NCBI GenBank assembly: GCA_013396655.1
Contig: WBMV01004781.1
Coordinates: 1 to 64,000 of the forward strand
Length of the DNA: 64,000 nt
Source of the DNA: Campylorhamphus procurvoides
Lineage: Eukaryota > Chordata > Aves > Passeriformes > Dendrocolaptidae
Direction: 5' to 3'
Positions 13,849-25,200 of this stretch are shown here, one piece after another; positions within the stretch are counted from its first letter, which is position 1, and the number at the start of each line of letters is the position of its first letter. A program made the position numbers and the translations under genes. The notes under the pieces were generated by a model that worked only from the letters and a program-made list of their open reading frames with translations, was not told the origin of the DNA and did no database searches.

Positions 13849-14007
13849 ATGAGTGAAGATGTGATTTATTTTTTTCATTTCATAAGAGGGAGGGGAGATG
13901 GTAACACGTTTGTAGCTGAAGCAGAACGCATCTCTCATGGTTCATGATGCTCTTTCAGATACAGCCCAGTGTCCAAAAATAAAAAAAAAAATCTAGTGTA
14001 TCTTCTA
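13849..14007 (+). repeat. 159-bp duplicated segment, copy 1 (bracketed by Ns)
   Basis: This segment lies exactly between the Ns at 13848 and 14008 and matches 14445-14603 throughout by eye, including a 7-T run and an 11-A run. The constant offset is 596 bp. A true duplication would not be expected to start and stop precisely at two undetermined bases. An isolated small contig inserted by the assembler is the simpler explanation. No coding content was recognised. Confidence 0.9.
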
Positions 14008-14008
14008 N
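14008..14008. other. Assembly ambiguity (single N)
   Basis: The right-hand boundary of the N-bracketed 159-bp segment. The sequence after it (GGGTATAAGACC) differs from what follows the second copy. Confidence 0.9.
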
Positions 14009-14433
14009 GGGTATAAGACCAGGTAGCAAAGCTTTTCTTGGAGTAGTTTTTAAAAGAGGAGGAAAAAAAAAGGGTGAGTCTGTGTGAACACAGCCCTGAT
14101 TCAGAAATATGCCAAGCACCACTGCAGTGGAAGGCACTTTGGGAATGGTCTGACAATGCCAACAGGTGGTTCTCTAAAAAGGTGGTTTTATCTGTTTATC
14201 ATGCACTGCCTGGCTTAGGGGAATTAGCTGGGGGTTTTTGGTTTAGCACACAACAAATTTAGACCTGATAGCCATGGAGCTGTGAGGTTATCTTTAATTA
14301 TGTGTGTTCAGGTGGTTGATGTGCACCCCTGAATGATTCACAGCAGTGACTGTGTTAGTATTGATGGTCAAGGCATGAGCCAGGATACAGCCTGGAGAAA
14401 GAAGAAAGTGTTGCATTTTCTGGACTGAGTGAA

Positions 14434-14434
14434 N
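14434..14434. other. Assembly ambiguity (single N) between an 18-bp near-repeat
   Basis: The 18 bases before this N (14416-14433, TTTTCTGGACTGAGTGAA) recur with one mismatch at 14436-14453. This is the pattern left when two overlapping contig ends are placed side by side without being merged. Confidence 0.85.
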
Positions 14435-14444
14435 CTTTTCTGGA

Positions 14445-14603
14445 ATGAGTGAAGATGTGATTTATTTTTTTCATTTCATAAGAGGGAGGGGAGATGGTAA
14501 CACGTTTGTAGCTGAAGCAGAACGCATCTCTCATGGTTCATGATGCTCTTTCAGATACAGCCCAGTGTCCAAAAATAAAAAAAAAAATCTAGTGTATCTT
14601 CTA
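14445..14603 (+). repeat. 159-bp duplicated segment, copy 2
   Basis: The second copy of 13849-14007. It runs into unique sequence on its right without an N and is therefore the more credible genomic location. It starts 10 bases after the N at 14434. Confidence 0.9.
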
Positions 14604-15089
14604 AGAATAAAACATTGGACTTCTTGTGGGTCTTGCTGTATGTGCATTAATACAGAAAATTATAATTTGGCTTATTTTGTGGGGAAGTCTGTTTTTTATT
14701 ACACTTTTTTCTCATGCCATATTAACAGTGTGTCTCAGTGCTTTGTTCCAACAAAATCCGTGTTTCCTCTCATTGTCTGCTTGATTATTTTAAAGTTGAA
14801 AACTAAACCCTGCATTTTAAATACAGAAAGCACCCCAAAATCAGGTGTTTCTTTTTCATTTTTGACAGCACATCGTTGTTTACTGTGATGATACTCCAGG
14901 TCTTTTGGGAAGGAGCGTTCTATCCACTGGCTTGCTGCTTTCCAGTCGTGGATGACCCTGATATATCAGGATGAAATAGGCAACATGAGCCTATGGGCTG
15001 ATTAAGAATACATTCAACAAAATTGGAGAAGTCTTTCTTTTTAGTGCTGTTTTGGTTTTAATCACCTTTTTCTTCCTCCTGTGTTCCAG

Positions 15090-15218
15090 ATATCGATGAG
15101 TGTGAGAACGACTTCTACAACGGGGGTTGTGTCCACGAGTGCATCAACATCCCAGGCAACTACAGGTGCACGTGCTACGATGGCTTCATGTTGGCCCACG
15201 ATGGCCACAACTGCCTTG
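15090..15218 (+). CDS. SCUBE1: SCUBE1 internal exon: calcium-binding EGF-like domain 2
   Basis: The exon is 129 bp and in phase 1 at both ends: the first two bases complete an Asp codon and the last G starts the next one. It encodes a 43-residue EGF-like module beginning DIDEC. Six cysteines lie at residues 5, 14, 18, 27, 29 and 42. Calcium-binding acidic residues are at the N-terminus, and the Asn/Asp-hydroxylation consensus C-x-N-x4-Y-x-C spans residues 18-27. The acceptor has a pyrimidine-rich tract ending CAG at 15089, with a plausible branch A near 15060. The donor is G|GTGAGTG at 15218/15219. The segments [19 protein letters not shown] and [10 protein letters not shown] are hallmarks of SCUBE EGF2. 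The [14 protein letters not shown] form points to SCUBE1 over SCUBE2 or SCUBE3, as recalled, not searched. SCUBE proteins are secreted or membrane-tethered glycoproteins with N-terminal EGF repeats and a C-terminal CUB domain. The family has roles in Hedgehog/BMP-type signalling and vascular biology. This exon is probably the third of the gene. Confidence 0.93.
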
Positions 15219-18175
15219 GTGAGTGCTCAGAGCTGCCAGGACACTCATTTTGTGGCCCTGGTCCCTTCTCTCAGCTGCATTTTGTCATCTTTTCAGTAAA
15301 GGACTTGGTCCACTCTGATGTGGTTTAGAGCAGAGCATTAAAGCTGTCACCCTTAATCCCAGCACACTCCAAAGAGTCTTTGGTATCCCATCTTTAATAT
15401 TGCTAAAGGAAACTCTGACCCCAAAGCCTGTGCTGGGTGCTTGGCCTTCTTTTTTTAGGGAAAGTCATCTGCTAAATATATTAAATACACTGAAATATAT
15501 TTGGACTGTTTCTTCCAGCTTCTGTAATATGAGTCTTATGGAGTTCTCCCTCCCCTTTTTCCCCCTTTTAGGGCAGGATGGTTCTGGGCTATGGTGTATG
15601 AAGATTTTGGAATCTGTATTTTTGGTTCATGCCCATTGCTCTGGTTTAAATAGGTTGGCTTTATCTTTAAGTTAATTAAGTCTATGTTTTGTTACAAAAT
15701 TTCTTCACACCAATTACCTGCATATGAACCTTGATTGGTCTGGAATGTTTACCCAACCTGCTTGCTTGGTGGTCATTTTTAGTTAAATTCCAGTGCTTAG
15801 AGACTTTCCTCCTCAATATTCCCAATAAAAATACAATGTCCAGTGTTTTGGTACAATCCTAAATTAATCTCAAAGTGATGTTTATAAACAGTGTGGGAAA
15901 GGGATGTTTTTCCTGTGTGATGCAGCAGCTTGATTTTGGTAGAAAATGAAATGTTTGCAATAAAAGTCAAGAAATGAGGCAGTGACCCAGCAATAAGGAA
16001 GTCCAGTGTCACCAGTGTGGAACTGGAATTTCAGAGCAAGGATTTGGATACCCTTCCAGGAGATGCATTTCCTACTGTGTCAGACTTCCCAATTTCATGG
16101 GTTATAGATTGGATTCAATAGATTAATTTGCCTCAGTCTTAAGAAGAGCAGCCAGATATAAATTTAAAAAATAAAAAAACCCTCTATTTATTCTGATTCC
16201 AAATGACTCCCATTGTAGCAGGAAAAAAATCCTTTTTAACAAGGGACAGCAAAAAGAGTGACCTGATAAAAGATGAGCCATTCAGGAGATCTGTGGGGTT
16301 TTTTTGGACCTGCTGTCTGTGTTATTGCTCTCTGGTCATGAAAAATGTAGGCTAAATCTACAGAGATAGTCAAATTTGTAATTGTATTTTCATAAATGTC
16401 TATTCAGCCACTTGGGTGGGGTTTTTTTTGGGAAACCAGAAGTGTGTAAATGCAGTTGACTGGATTTCAGAGGTTGCAGTGAGGTCTCAAATCAAAACCA
16501 AACCTTGTATTTGCACATAAAAAGTTAAAAGAGGATTTCTATCAGATTTTGGAAAGTGGTTTGGAAAGTTATTCCAAAGATTTTCACCGTGATGAAATGA
16601 GGCATTGAAAGGAATTAAAGTTTTGATAAGTCCATTGTTTTCCACCTGATCTTGCTTTTTGAGAAATCACTATTCTTCATGGATTTTAAGGATACAGTGA
16701 ATGCTGCTCAAGATTAGTAACAATGTTCTTTCTCCTTCTGTCTTTCCTTCCATCCTTCCTTCCTAATTTATTTGTTGGGAAGAGATCATTTGGTTTAGAA
16801 TTCATGGTTAAAATCTGTCCTGGAAAATGCCCCAAATTATCCTCCCAGGAGCTCAGCTTGCTTTCAATTTGGTGTTTTATAGAGGAATTTCTCAAATATA
16901 ACATGAAATGACACCACAGGGTATTCAGATTGGATGAGATCCTTGTCTAGCTAAAAATAATTAATTCTAGCTCTGTAATCACTTGAAATAGCAGCAGTTC
17001 TTTCTCCAAAATTGCTCTAAATTCTGCTCGGTGGATGCAAGACTGATACTTGCTCTCATGCAATAGGTTTGAAGCCAGTCAAGAAATATGTTGTCCCTTC
17101 TCTTACATGAAATACCAGTCTGGGCGACTTTTTATAAGCAACTAGTTCAGTAGTCCAGATATTCTTTCCTGTTTGATCCTTTTTCTCTCCATCTTCTTAC
17201 TGATAAATTGATTTTTCCTTCTTTGTGTCTTCCACATGTTTCCCAGATACCTGGGAAAAACTGTGAATCTGTGCTGGAGTATCAATGGATGAGATGAAAG
17301 AAAAGGTCTGGTTTTCTTGTAGGGAAGAGAACATGGGAGAGAAGACACAATGCCCATCAAATCTAAAAAAGGCTGCCTTGAAGAATTAGATTTTTAACGA
17401 GGTGGTGCAATAGTAGTTGGTGCAGAGCACCTTGCTCCTCAAAAATTCCTTGCCAAGGGGCTCAGCTGCTCCTCCAGCTGCTCTGAAATTCACCTCTCTC
17501 TGATCAGAATGTGAAAAAAATAGGGAATGAAGAGTGTGCAAAAAAATATTCAGCACCAAAAGCTGGCAGTCCTTGGTTTGACAAAGCCCCAGCTCCTCCA
17601 CATGCTGCTCTTCCCTTCTCCTGGGGACACATTGCTGTGTACACACAATTAGGGAATTCTTCCTAAAATATAAATTATTTCATATGATTCCTCCTTCTCT
17701 CTGATTGTGGTAGTTGCTTTTTTCATGGGAAATAAGCTTTGCTTTTTTTTGCAAGAACATTTCTTGCTTCCAGGCTGCATTCATCTTGACTCCTCTTTAT
17801 TTTCTTTCTAAAGATTAGTTTGGCTTCCATGAAGTCCTCTGCTTTTTATGTTTTCTCTCATTAATAAATGTGCTCATGATGAGTTGCAAACTCTTCTTAG
17901 AAAGTACCAAAAAAAGCTACAAAGCAGCATGGGCAAAATCATGATGTATTTATTTCATTTATAGGCTTTTCCATGGTGTTAATTGGTGTGATGTAGGAAC
18001 ATGCATTAATACCTTGTAAACGCTAAAAGAAGTATAATTTTCATTGGTTTATAGAGGAGTAATTAGGACAAACAGATTAATTATTTCTCAGTCTTCCCAC
18101 GGGGTGATTGATGCATCTCAATGTCTGCACCACAGGCAAGATAGAATCCTTACCCTTCTGCATCCCTGCCTACAC

Positions 18176-18240
18176 ACTCTTAATTTCAAATACTCTTAAT
18201 TTCAAATCTCTCTTACTCTTAACTTACTTAATTTCAAATA
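18176..18240. repeat. Short imperfect tandem repeat (CTCTTAATTTCAAATA)
   Basis: Three to four imperfect copies of a roughly 16-bp unit containing TTAATTTCAAATA lie in succession, with one degenerate interval (CTTACTCTTAACTTA). It is intronic and has no evident function. Confidence 0.8.
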
Positions 18241-18360
18241 CTGTTTTGTGCCTGTCTTGCAGTGCTCCTTTAAAACCTGTGGGCTGATTCTAAGAGAGGA
18301 GATGCTTTAACCCTGGCAGGTTGGTTTAGTTCCTGCCTGGGTGGCAAAATTAACACATAA

Positions 18361-18445
18361 AATCACTGAATCATTTAGGTTGGAAAAGACCTCCAAGACC
18401 ATCATGTTCAACCTTTAGATCACCAAGTCCAACCTTTAAATCTGT
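18361..18445 (-). mobile_element. CR1 LINE 3'-end fragment, antisense
   Basis: AATCACTGAATCATTTAGGT, then TTGGAAAAGACCTCCAAGA, then a CATCA..TTCAACCTTT block, is the reverse complement of a CR1 3' end. The ATCACCAAGTCCAACCTTT that follows partly repeats the preceding block, which suggests a small internal duplication. The element is truncated and non-coding. Its left-hand boundary is clear and its right-hand boundary is approximate. Confidence 0.75.
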
Positions 18446-19550
18446 GTATATCCCATCCTATCCTTCACCACCTTGCAGTGAATGTTCCAGTGCTCTGTGT
18501 TTTTCCTTCACAATAAACCCAGGGCAGTCAGAAATGAAAATGTACCTGTTCCTGTTTGGGATGTGGGGTTGTGGCCTCATCTGACCATGCATGTGAAGTG
18601 GGAGGGGAGTGCCAGATGGGTGAGGAATCATTTGTGGAGCTCCCAGATGTGTAATGTCACAAGTGCTGCATAACCCAGGGTTGCATAATCACTGCTATGG
18701 TTAGAGAAATCAGTGCCTTCCTTTTAATTTAGCTGGGTTTTACTCCCTCTCCAGACAGCTGTGCACAATGTGTTGCTTTCTTAGACTCCAAGCAAATGCT
18801 TCTATCACTGATGTTTATTTTTCTTTTGTGTTTCCCAACAGTTCGAATAGAATTTTATTTTTTTTCCTTTTAACGCGAACATTTTTAATATAAAACTAAA
18901 CAGCTTTTGGAAAGTTGTTTTTAGTTTCATAAAGACAAATATTTTTAAAGAGAAGCTGGAAAAGGGTCCTTTTTCTTGCCTATCTTGGTTTCCCTTGCCC
19001 TTTTTTCCTAGTGCCAGAAGACTATTAGGTGAGCTGAGAGTTAAGTGTTATATTTCCAGACTAGATGGAAACTGTTGAAGTGCAGGGTTTAACACCAGAA
19101 GAATCTGTATGTTTTAAAGATTTATGGATTCTGTGTTTCTGCACATGATGATGGGTCCTTGGAACAGAGGAAGACCTTTGGGATGATGGGATGGAGCCCT
19201 GCAAAGGGGGAACCAGAGGTATTTTGCTACTGACCCTTCCCCAGACAAGCTGCAGGGAGTGCATCCCCAAAAATCCACTCTGCAGGTAGCACAGCAAACT
19301 GCATTTTGGTGACAAATGGGTTCTCTCAGGGTGACAAACTTGAATGCAGCTTTTGAAGTTGTTATTTCTGATATATTTCTTCAGCCAAGTGATTTTTACC
19401 CTATTGCTGATTTCAGATCTTTCCTCAGTCTTGTTTGGTCCGTACTTTAGATTAATAATAGCAGTTGTGATTCATAACAGCAATTTAAAATAGCCAGTCT
19501 CTGTGGCACAGCAGCATTGCATCAGACTTTAGAACTTGTGCTATAGGTAA

Positions 19551-19612
19551 TTCTTTATTAGGGAGTTACAAATTCTGCAGTAGGGGGTTACAAATTCTGT
19601 ATTAGGGGTTTA
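19551..19612. repeat. ~21-bp tandem repeat, 2-3 imperfect copies
   Basis: Units of the form TTAGGGAGTTACAAATTCTG, CAGTAGGGGGTTACAAATTC and TATTAGGGGTTTAC follow one another. Copies differ by a few substitutions. It is intronic, with no associated element recognised. Confidence 0.8.
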
Positions 19613-20247
19613 CCTGCAACTTCTGTATAAATGTGTTTACTTCTGTTACTTGGTTGGCTGCACCTTGTGAAAGTCTTCGTGGTTCAAGTGGTAGGAGACA
19701 GTCCTAGAACTGTGTTAAATCTCTTTTTCAAGGTGGGATTATAATATGTTAGTTCGATGATCTCCCCCAATCCAGGAAAAATACAGAATTCTCTTTGTGA
19801 TTAGTGGAAAGCTCTCTGATATCAAGCTCTCTGTGAAGTTGGAATCTGAACACAGTGCTTTTCTTAGCCTGCTGCTTCTAATTCTGCATCTGAAAGTTTC
19901 TCCCTTTAAAAATACTCCAATGTTTGGTCACCCCACATTAATCTTTTGAGTCCAAATGAGATGCAATTTTCTTTACATGTTAATTTGCCATATGTTTGCT
20001 TTCTTAAGCCAGTGTGATCTGAGAAGTACCAAAACAAGTGAGAGCATAAATCAGCACAGGCCCAAGGTTGTTTGTTAGGTATGGGGAAATAATCAGAAGT
20101 GTAAAATAAATCTTGGTCACTGTCAAGGATGAAGTTAGATTCTCAGACTGTCATCATAAATTAAGAAACTGGGAGCTGTGTGACAGCAGCATCAATCTCA
20201 GTCTCTTGTTTCTGCAAGTCTTCTTGTTGTCTGAACCTTTTCTTTTC

Positions 20248-20261
20248 TTTTTTTTTTTTTT
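20248..20261. repeat. Poly-T tract
   Basis: A homopolymer of about 14 T preceded by TTTTCTTTTC. It could be a simple slippage tract. No retroposed sequence was recognised next to it. Confidence 0.7.
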
Positions 20262-21230
20262 AAATACTTACTCCCTGGAGGAGGTGATCAATCACAGTAA
20301 AGATTTCTCTCCATGGAACACTCAGGAAAGTAAAGAATAATCAGTTTAGAATGTGAAGTTAATATGTAGAAGTTAAATGAGTTAGATCCCATATGGATGC
20401 TCTGATGTATCAGTTGGTCTGGTATCTCTTGGTTCAGAACTCTCAGAGTTCTGCTTTATCTTGTGTTAGCTTTGTACCTTCTGTTAACTCATCTTCTTCA
20501 TAATAGCAAATTTCTAAGCCAGTGTGGCCTATATGAAGAGAAAAACTGTGAAACACATTGATATGAACCAAAGCTTTGGGAGCCACGTTGTGGTTAGCAC
20601 TTCCTTTAAGGCAAGGGGGGATGTGTATTCACCTGAGGGTGTGGATGGGTGTATTTCCAGTCAGGTTTCTAAGCCATTGAAAGCCTTCCCTAAGGAATGG
20701 TGTCTTTTCCCATCCTAGAAAACACAGAATTCACATGGATTGCAGAAAGACATCAAAGAGGAGGGCAGTGAGGTCTCTGAGTTCAGAGAGAGTCACTGTC
20801 ACTGTGCTGTGCTCAGAATGCAGCCCCTTCTTGGCAGAGCTGATTTAGGATGAGCAATATGATTTATGCAGTCGAGAAATACCCATCCAAAAGGCTCTTT
20901 GCTGCATAGTTCTATTAGAAAATGAACCCAAACTCCTTTCCAGTATGAATGAGTGCTAGCTGAAAGGTTGGGAGTGGATATCCTTATTGATTTCAGGGTG
21001 CCCTGCCTTTGCTGTCTGGTACTTTCCACGAATTTCTGCATCTTGCCATCATCCTTTTGCCTTCAGTGTGCAATGTGCAAACTTGGGAGTGTGAATCAAA
21101 CCACGAGACCAGGGTAGGGATTGATGGCAGCATGTTTAAATATGACTTCTTGATGACTATTGCTAATAGTAATCATAATTACTGATTAAAAAGTCACTGG
21201 GCATCCTTTACAAGAATGATTTTCTGGTCA

Positions 21231-21323
21231 CCTGCTCCAGGTGACCCTGCCTGAGCAGGGGGTTGGACTGGGTAATTTCCAGAGGTCCCTGCTAATCCCA
21301 TCTGTTCTGTGGTTCTGTAATTC
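21231..21323 (+). mobile_element. CR1 LINE 3'-end fragment
   Basis: Reads GTGACCCTGCCTGAGCAGGG, then GGTTGGACTGGGTAATTTCC, then AGAGGTCCCT, and ends in TTCTGTGGTTCTGTAATTC. The GAGCAGGGGGTTGGACT core and the 8-bp terminal repeats are typical of avian CR1. The copy is short, 5'-truncated and in the sense orientation of the host gene. Confidence 0.9.
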
Positions 21324-22249
21324 AAATATACTTTGTTCAGTAAATGAGACTGGAGTGAACATACAGTATTGTATGAATATCCCAGCTATGAACTGGCTAT
21401 TGCTTTGAGTACCTAAATCTGAGGTCAGAACTCAAAGAAGAACTCCAGGAAGCTGAGCTTCAATTAAAAAGATGCAAACAGGGGTCCTCTTCATCATTTC
21501 ACACAGGCTGCATGTCCATTTGTGTGTTCCCAAGTGCAGGTGATAAGAATATACAGCTCTGGTGGATTTTACATGGAAGGTGGTTGGTTGGTTGGATTGA
21601 TTTTGGGTTCTTTGTTTGTGTTGCCTTTACCAAGCCAGCCCCAAACTGATTAAATTCATTCTTTCTTAAATTCATTCACTGAGAGCATTCAGAAACCTTC
21701 CTGTGCTTTCAGGAAAATGGGATTGTTTTGATATGACCTCCAGGAAGAATTTCAGCACTTCCAAAACATTTTGGAGCATTTTTCTGTTCCCCAATGTTCT
21801 GTTCCCCAAAAGTTTAATGAGTAGAGAAGTGTCTGACCAAGCCAATGTACCTGAATAAGCCAATATTTTTCAACTCCTCCTCTAGTTTTCATTTTAGTGT
21901 GTTGAAGGTTTTGCTTCAGACTCTCCCATTTCTTCCACTTTTTGTGGACTTCAAGTGTTATTCCTGTGTAGAAGGAATTCACAGCCTTCTACATGCTGCA
22001 GTGCTTGGGTTAAGGTCTCTCATCTGAATCTAAAAAGTCCCTTAATAAGGGGGAAAACCAATTAATCCAGCCATTTTCTTGTCTTTTATTAGCACAGCTC
22101 AGCAACAAAGTGCTTCATGTTGTGTAGACCTGGAAAATGTTACCAACTGGAGATGAAAACGCTGCCTCATTTTTCATGTCAGGTTTTATGTGTTGCTTGA
22201 CCCACAGCAAAATCTCTTTTCATTCTTGCAAGGGGAAAAACGTCGGCAC

Positions 22250-22265
22250 AATAAATAAATAAATG
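22250..22265. repeat. (AAAT)n short microsatellite
   Basis: About four AATA units inside an otherwise repeat-free block that looks conserved in character (22030-22400). Confidence 0.65.
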
Positions 22266-25200
22266 AATTTTGTAAAAGGGCGGTTTTGAGTTAACCCAAA
22301 CCAGATTTTTTCTAATCCTGGCAGGGTCTTTTAAGTAGATGTAAAAGGAAGCAGGTATAATCAGTAATTATCCTGGAAGAGGGATAGAGAATACCCCTTC
22401 AGTTGAGCCTGCAGCACTTAATGATGCCCAGGGACAAGACAGACTAAGGGACATGATGATAACAGGCTGGATAATTTGCTCACCTTGTCTCAGATTTTTC
22501 CTCCAAGACTGCTGCTTGTTTGCATCTGTAATTAACTCCCCTCCAGGAGTTCACAGGGTATTGCTAATCCACGATTTGCCAGCTGGAGTGGGAGCATTAG
22601 AAGATGTCACATTAAGGGGCTTGGATGTTTATTCTGGAAATGCAAAAAGCTGTGAAAAAGGTATTGGTGGCTTCAAAGGACAGAGAGTGGTGCCCAGTTG
22701 TTTAAAAAAGGAATAAACAAGTGATGTCAAGAGATTTAAACTCGATGCAGCACTCACAAAGCATCCGTGAGGCTGCTTCCCTCTGGCAGGCATCAGATGC
22801 AGAACAGCCAAGCTATTGCATTAAATGTATTTAATTACAGTAAGTATATTTCCTATGCTCTGCATAGCAAAAGAGTCCTTTTCTAGTTGCATTTATGCTG
22901 TGTTTGTTAGTGTGAAATTTAAGGAATTCCTCTGAGTGTCACAAAAAAAGCTACAGAAAAGATTTGAAGCGTCTTTTTCAAGCTGTGCAGGCAAACAAGA
23001 AGCCCAGTCAGTGGGTGTTGAGGTGGTGGGGGGTTGTAGCCCATTAAAAGGCAGAATTATTCTCCAGGACAGATTGTGGCCATCGTTTTAGATGTTGTGT
23101 CCTTGTACATAAGAAAAGAGTTGTTCTGGATATCAATTCATGGATCATTTTGGAATGATTTTAGTATTTGTTACCCAAGAGCATTCTCTATGTTTCCATT
23201 CTGTAAAATAGGCTTTATTTTTCAAGGTAATTTTTCACACTCTTTGGGGCTTTTGTTATGGGGTTTTTTTGTTGTTTTTTTTAGTTCAGGAAACATTCAT
23301 GACTGTAGGATCTGTTTTAGCAAGTGGATCTTTTCTCAGCAAGGGCTCTGATGAATATTTCTGCTGCTGTGGTAGTGAGTGAAGCATTGGATTCAGGGCT
23401 GTGGGGTTCCTCCTCCTTGTCTTCTCCAGATCTTCCAGTTTCTGAAGGGAGGGGACAGAAAGCAGGAAGGGGAAGTGAGAAGAATGTGTTCCAAGTGTTG
23501 CTGTCACTGAAGGTTAACTCCTAGAATTGAGCACTTTTTGGTTCAAACATGATAACGCTGAGATCATTTGAATTGTTTCTGTGATTATCTCGTTTGTGTA
23601 TTGCTGTGCTTCAGGGCTCAGAATAGATGAGAGAGACAGTACGAGGCTGAGGGGGATTTGTAAGATCAAGAAAGAGGCAGGAAAAGCAAGCAGTGAAGGA
23701 ATATTTACTGTTTCTCACAATAATGGAATTTGGGGCCCTTCATTCAGGCCGTGAAGCAGCGTGTTTGAAATAACCAAAAGCACGTCTTCTTTATATAACT
23801 CATAATTAAATTGCAGAAGTAATTGCCCCATCGTTTGGGGCTCGGTAGAGATTAGAGATGCTCATCCAGGAAAGATGCAGCAGGGCAATGGTCTAGCAGG
23901 TGATTTAGGATTTGATAGGTATGTGATTGCAGGAACGTGGCAGAGCATTTGTGGAGTCCCATCTCTGCAGTCTTCTCTTGAGGATCAGCCACAGGACAGT
24001 GACAGAAGCTGGACTGGATGTTATTTTGGTATAACTACGACTGTAGTAAACCCAGGAATGTGATTTTCCTTTTTTTTTTAAATGCTTTCTGACTAGAAAT
24101 ATTCAGAATATAATGATTTTAAAATTCTGGAATCAGGCACTTCTATTTTCTGTGTTTGTGGTTGCTAATCATTTCCCTTACAAATGCAGAAAATGTCAAG
24201 TGATGTTTTGTTGGTAACATTTGAGAAGAGGCTGCAATATTGCTCTCAATAGTTTCTCTCAGTGAGTGGTAAAAGAGGCATCGTGGAGAGCTCTTCCAAA
24301 AAGTTTCAAAGAGTAGCTTGGAGGAAAAAAAAATAGCAGATCAGCTCCCTGGATCGTGAGTCAAAGTCCTGCTTTTAGAAGTCTTGATGCTACAGTGAAG
24401 ACTTTGTGCTGTGGTTCCCAAATGCTTTGGAGACTTTGAAGGTGAGACTCAGGTTTCTGGGGGACTTAAGGGTTTGTGGAAATGCTGACCTGGGAGGAGG
24501 AAGGAAGGGAAGATCATGGGAGGAAATGAACAGACAGACTGTTCTTGGCATTGACTCTGTGTAGGGTTTCCACTTCGGTGTCTTCCTGCTCGTGGCTTTG
24601 GTTTCAGGTCCCCTCAGCAGACCTTTCTCCCTCCGTGGTATCCCAAAAGCCTCTTGAGGCCAAACACTGCAGGAAGCTCCTCTCCAGATGAGGGTAAAAC
24701 ACCAGCGAGGCTGGTTTGGAAAGTTCATCAGATAAACGAAATGAGAAACTGAAAACATTTGTTTATTTAATAAGTCAAACATTCATCTTTATCAGCTGGG
24801 ATATTTCCTACCCTTTGATACCGTTCCACACTGCTGCCCTCTGGATCTCTGGGGGATCTCATCTTACCCAGGTACAGAACACAAGTTTGATTATGTGAAG
24901 GCAGTGGGCCAAAAAGCTAGAGGTCTTATGCAAATTCAGATCTGCATTCATTTGCATAATGCTGCTGATCTATAGATATAGTTATATGTATGCATATATG
25001 CCTTGATTATCTCTGAGTCTCTTTTGAGAGATACCTCTCCTTTCCCAGCCTCTCCCTGAGCTGGTTCTTCCCCTGTTCTGGTTGTCCTGAATGAAGACTG
25101 GCCACTCTGAACTCCCCCATCTCCCTGCAAGATTTGTCACTCTGGGCCAAATTCTGTCCAAGCAGCTCTAGATCTTGTGCTGGTTGTCACCTGAGCTAGT

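Larger units (their letters stand above)
1..15089 (+). other. SCUBE1: Intron upstream of EGF2 exon (3' part, 5' end outside window)
   Basis: I see no coding exon in this stretch. The EGF-like 1 exon expected before EGF2 in SCUBE proteins was looked for by eye and not found, so this intron is at least 15 kb and begins upstream of the window. Contents: 1-900 is somewhat GC-richer with several chance open frames. 2040-2620 and 6640-7010 are repeat-free blocks with clustered homeobox- and SOX-like motifs. There is a short CR1 3' end near 7249, a 20-bp triplet repeat at 11551, a T/G homopolymer tract near 12490, and N-marked duplicated sequence at 13848-14603. The remainder is ordinary AT-rich unique sequence in which I see nothing specific. 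The intron ends with a pyrimidine-rich tract and CAG at 15087-15089. Confidence 0.8.

Noticed and set aside
15081..15299. A 72-codon open frame starting ATG over the EGF2 exon
   Set aside because: It is a wrong-frame shadow. The correct frame is set by the splice acceptor at 15089 and gives the six-cysteine EGF module.
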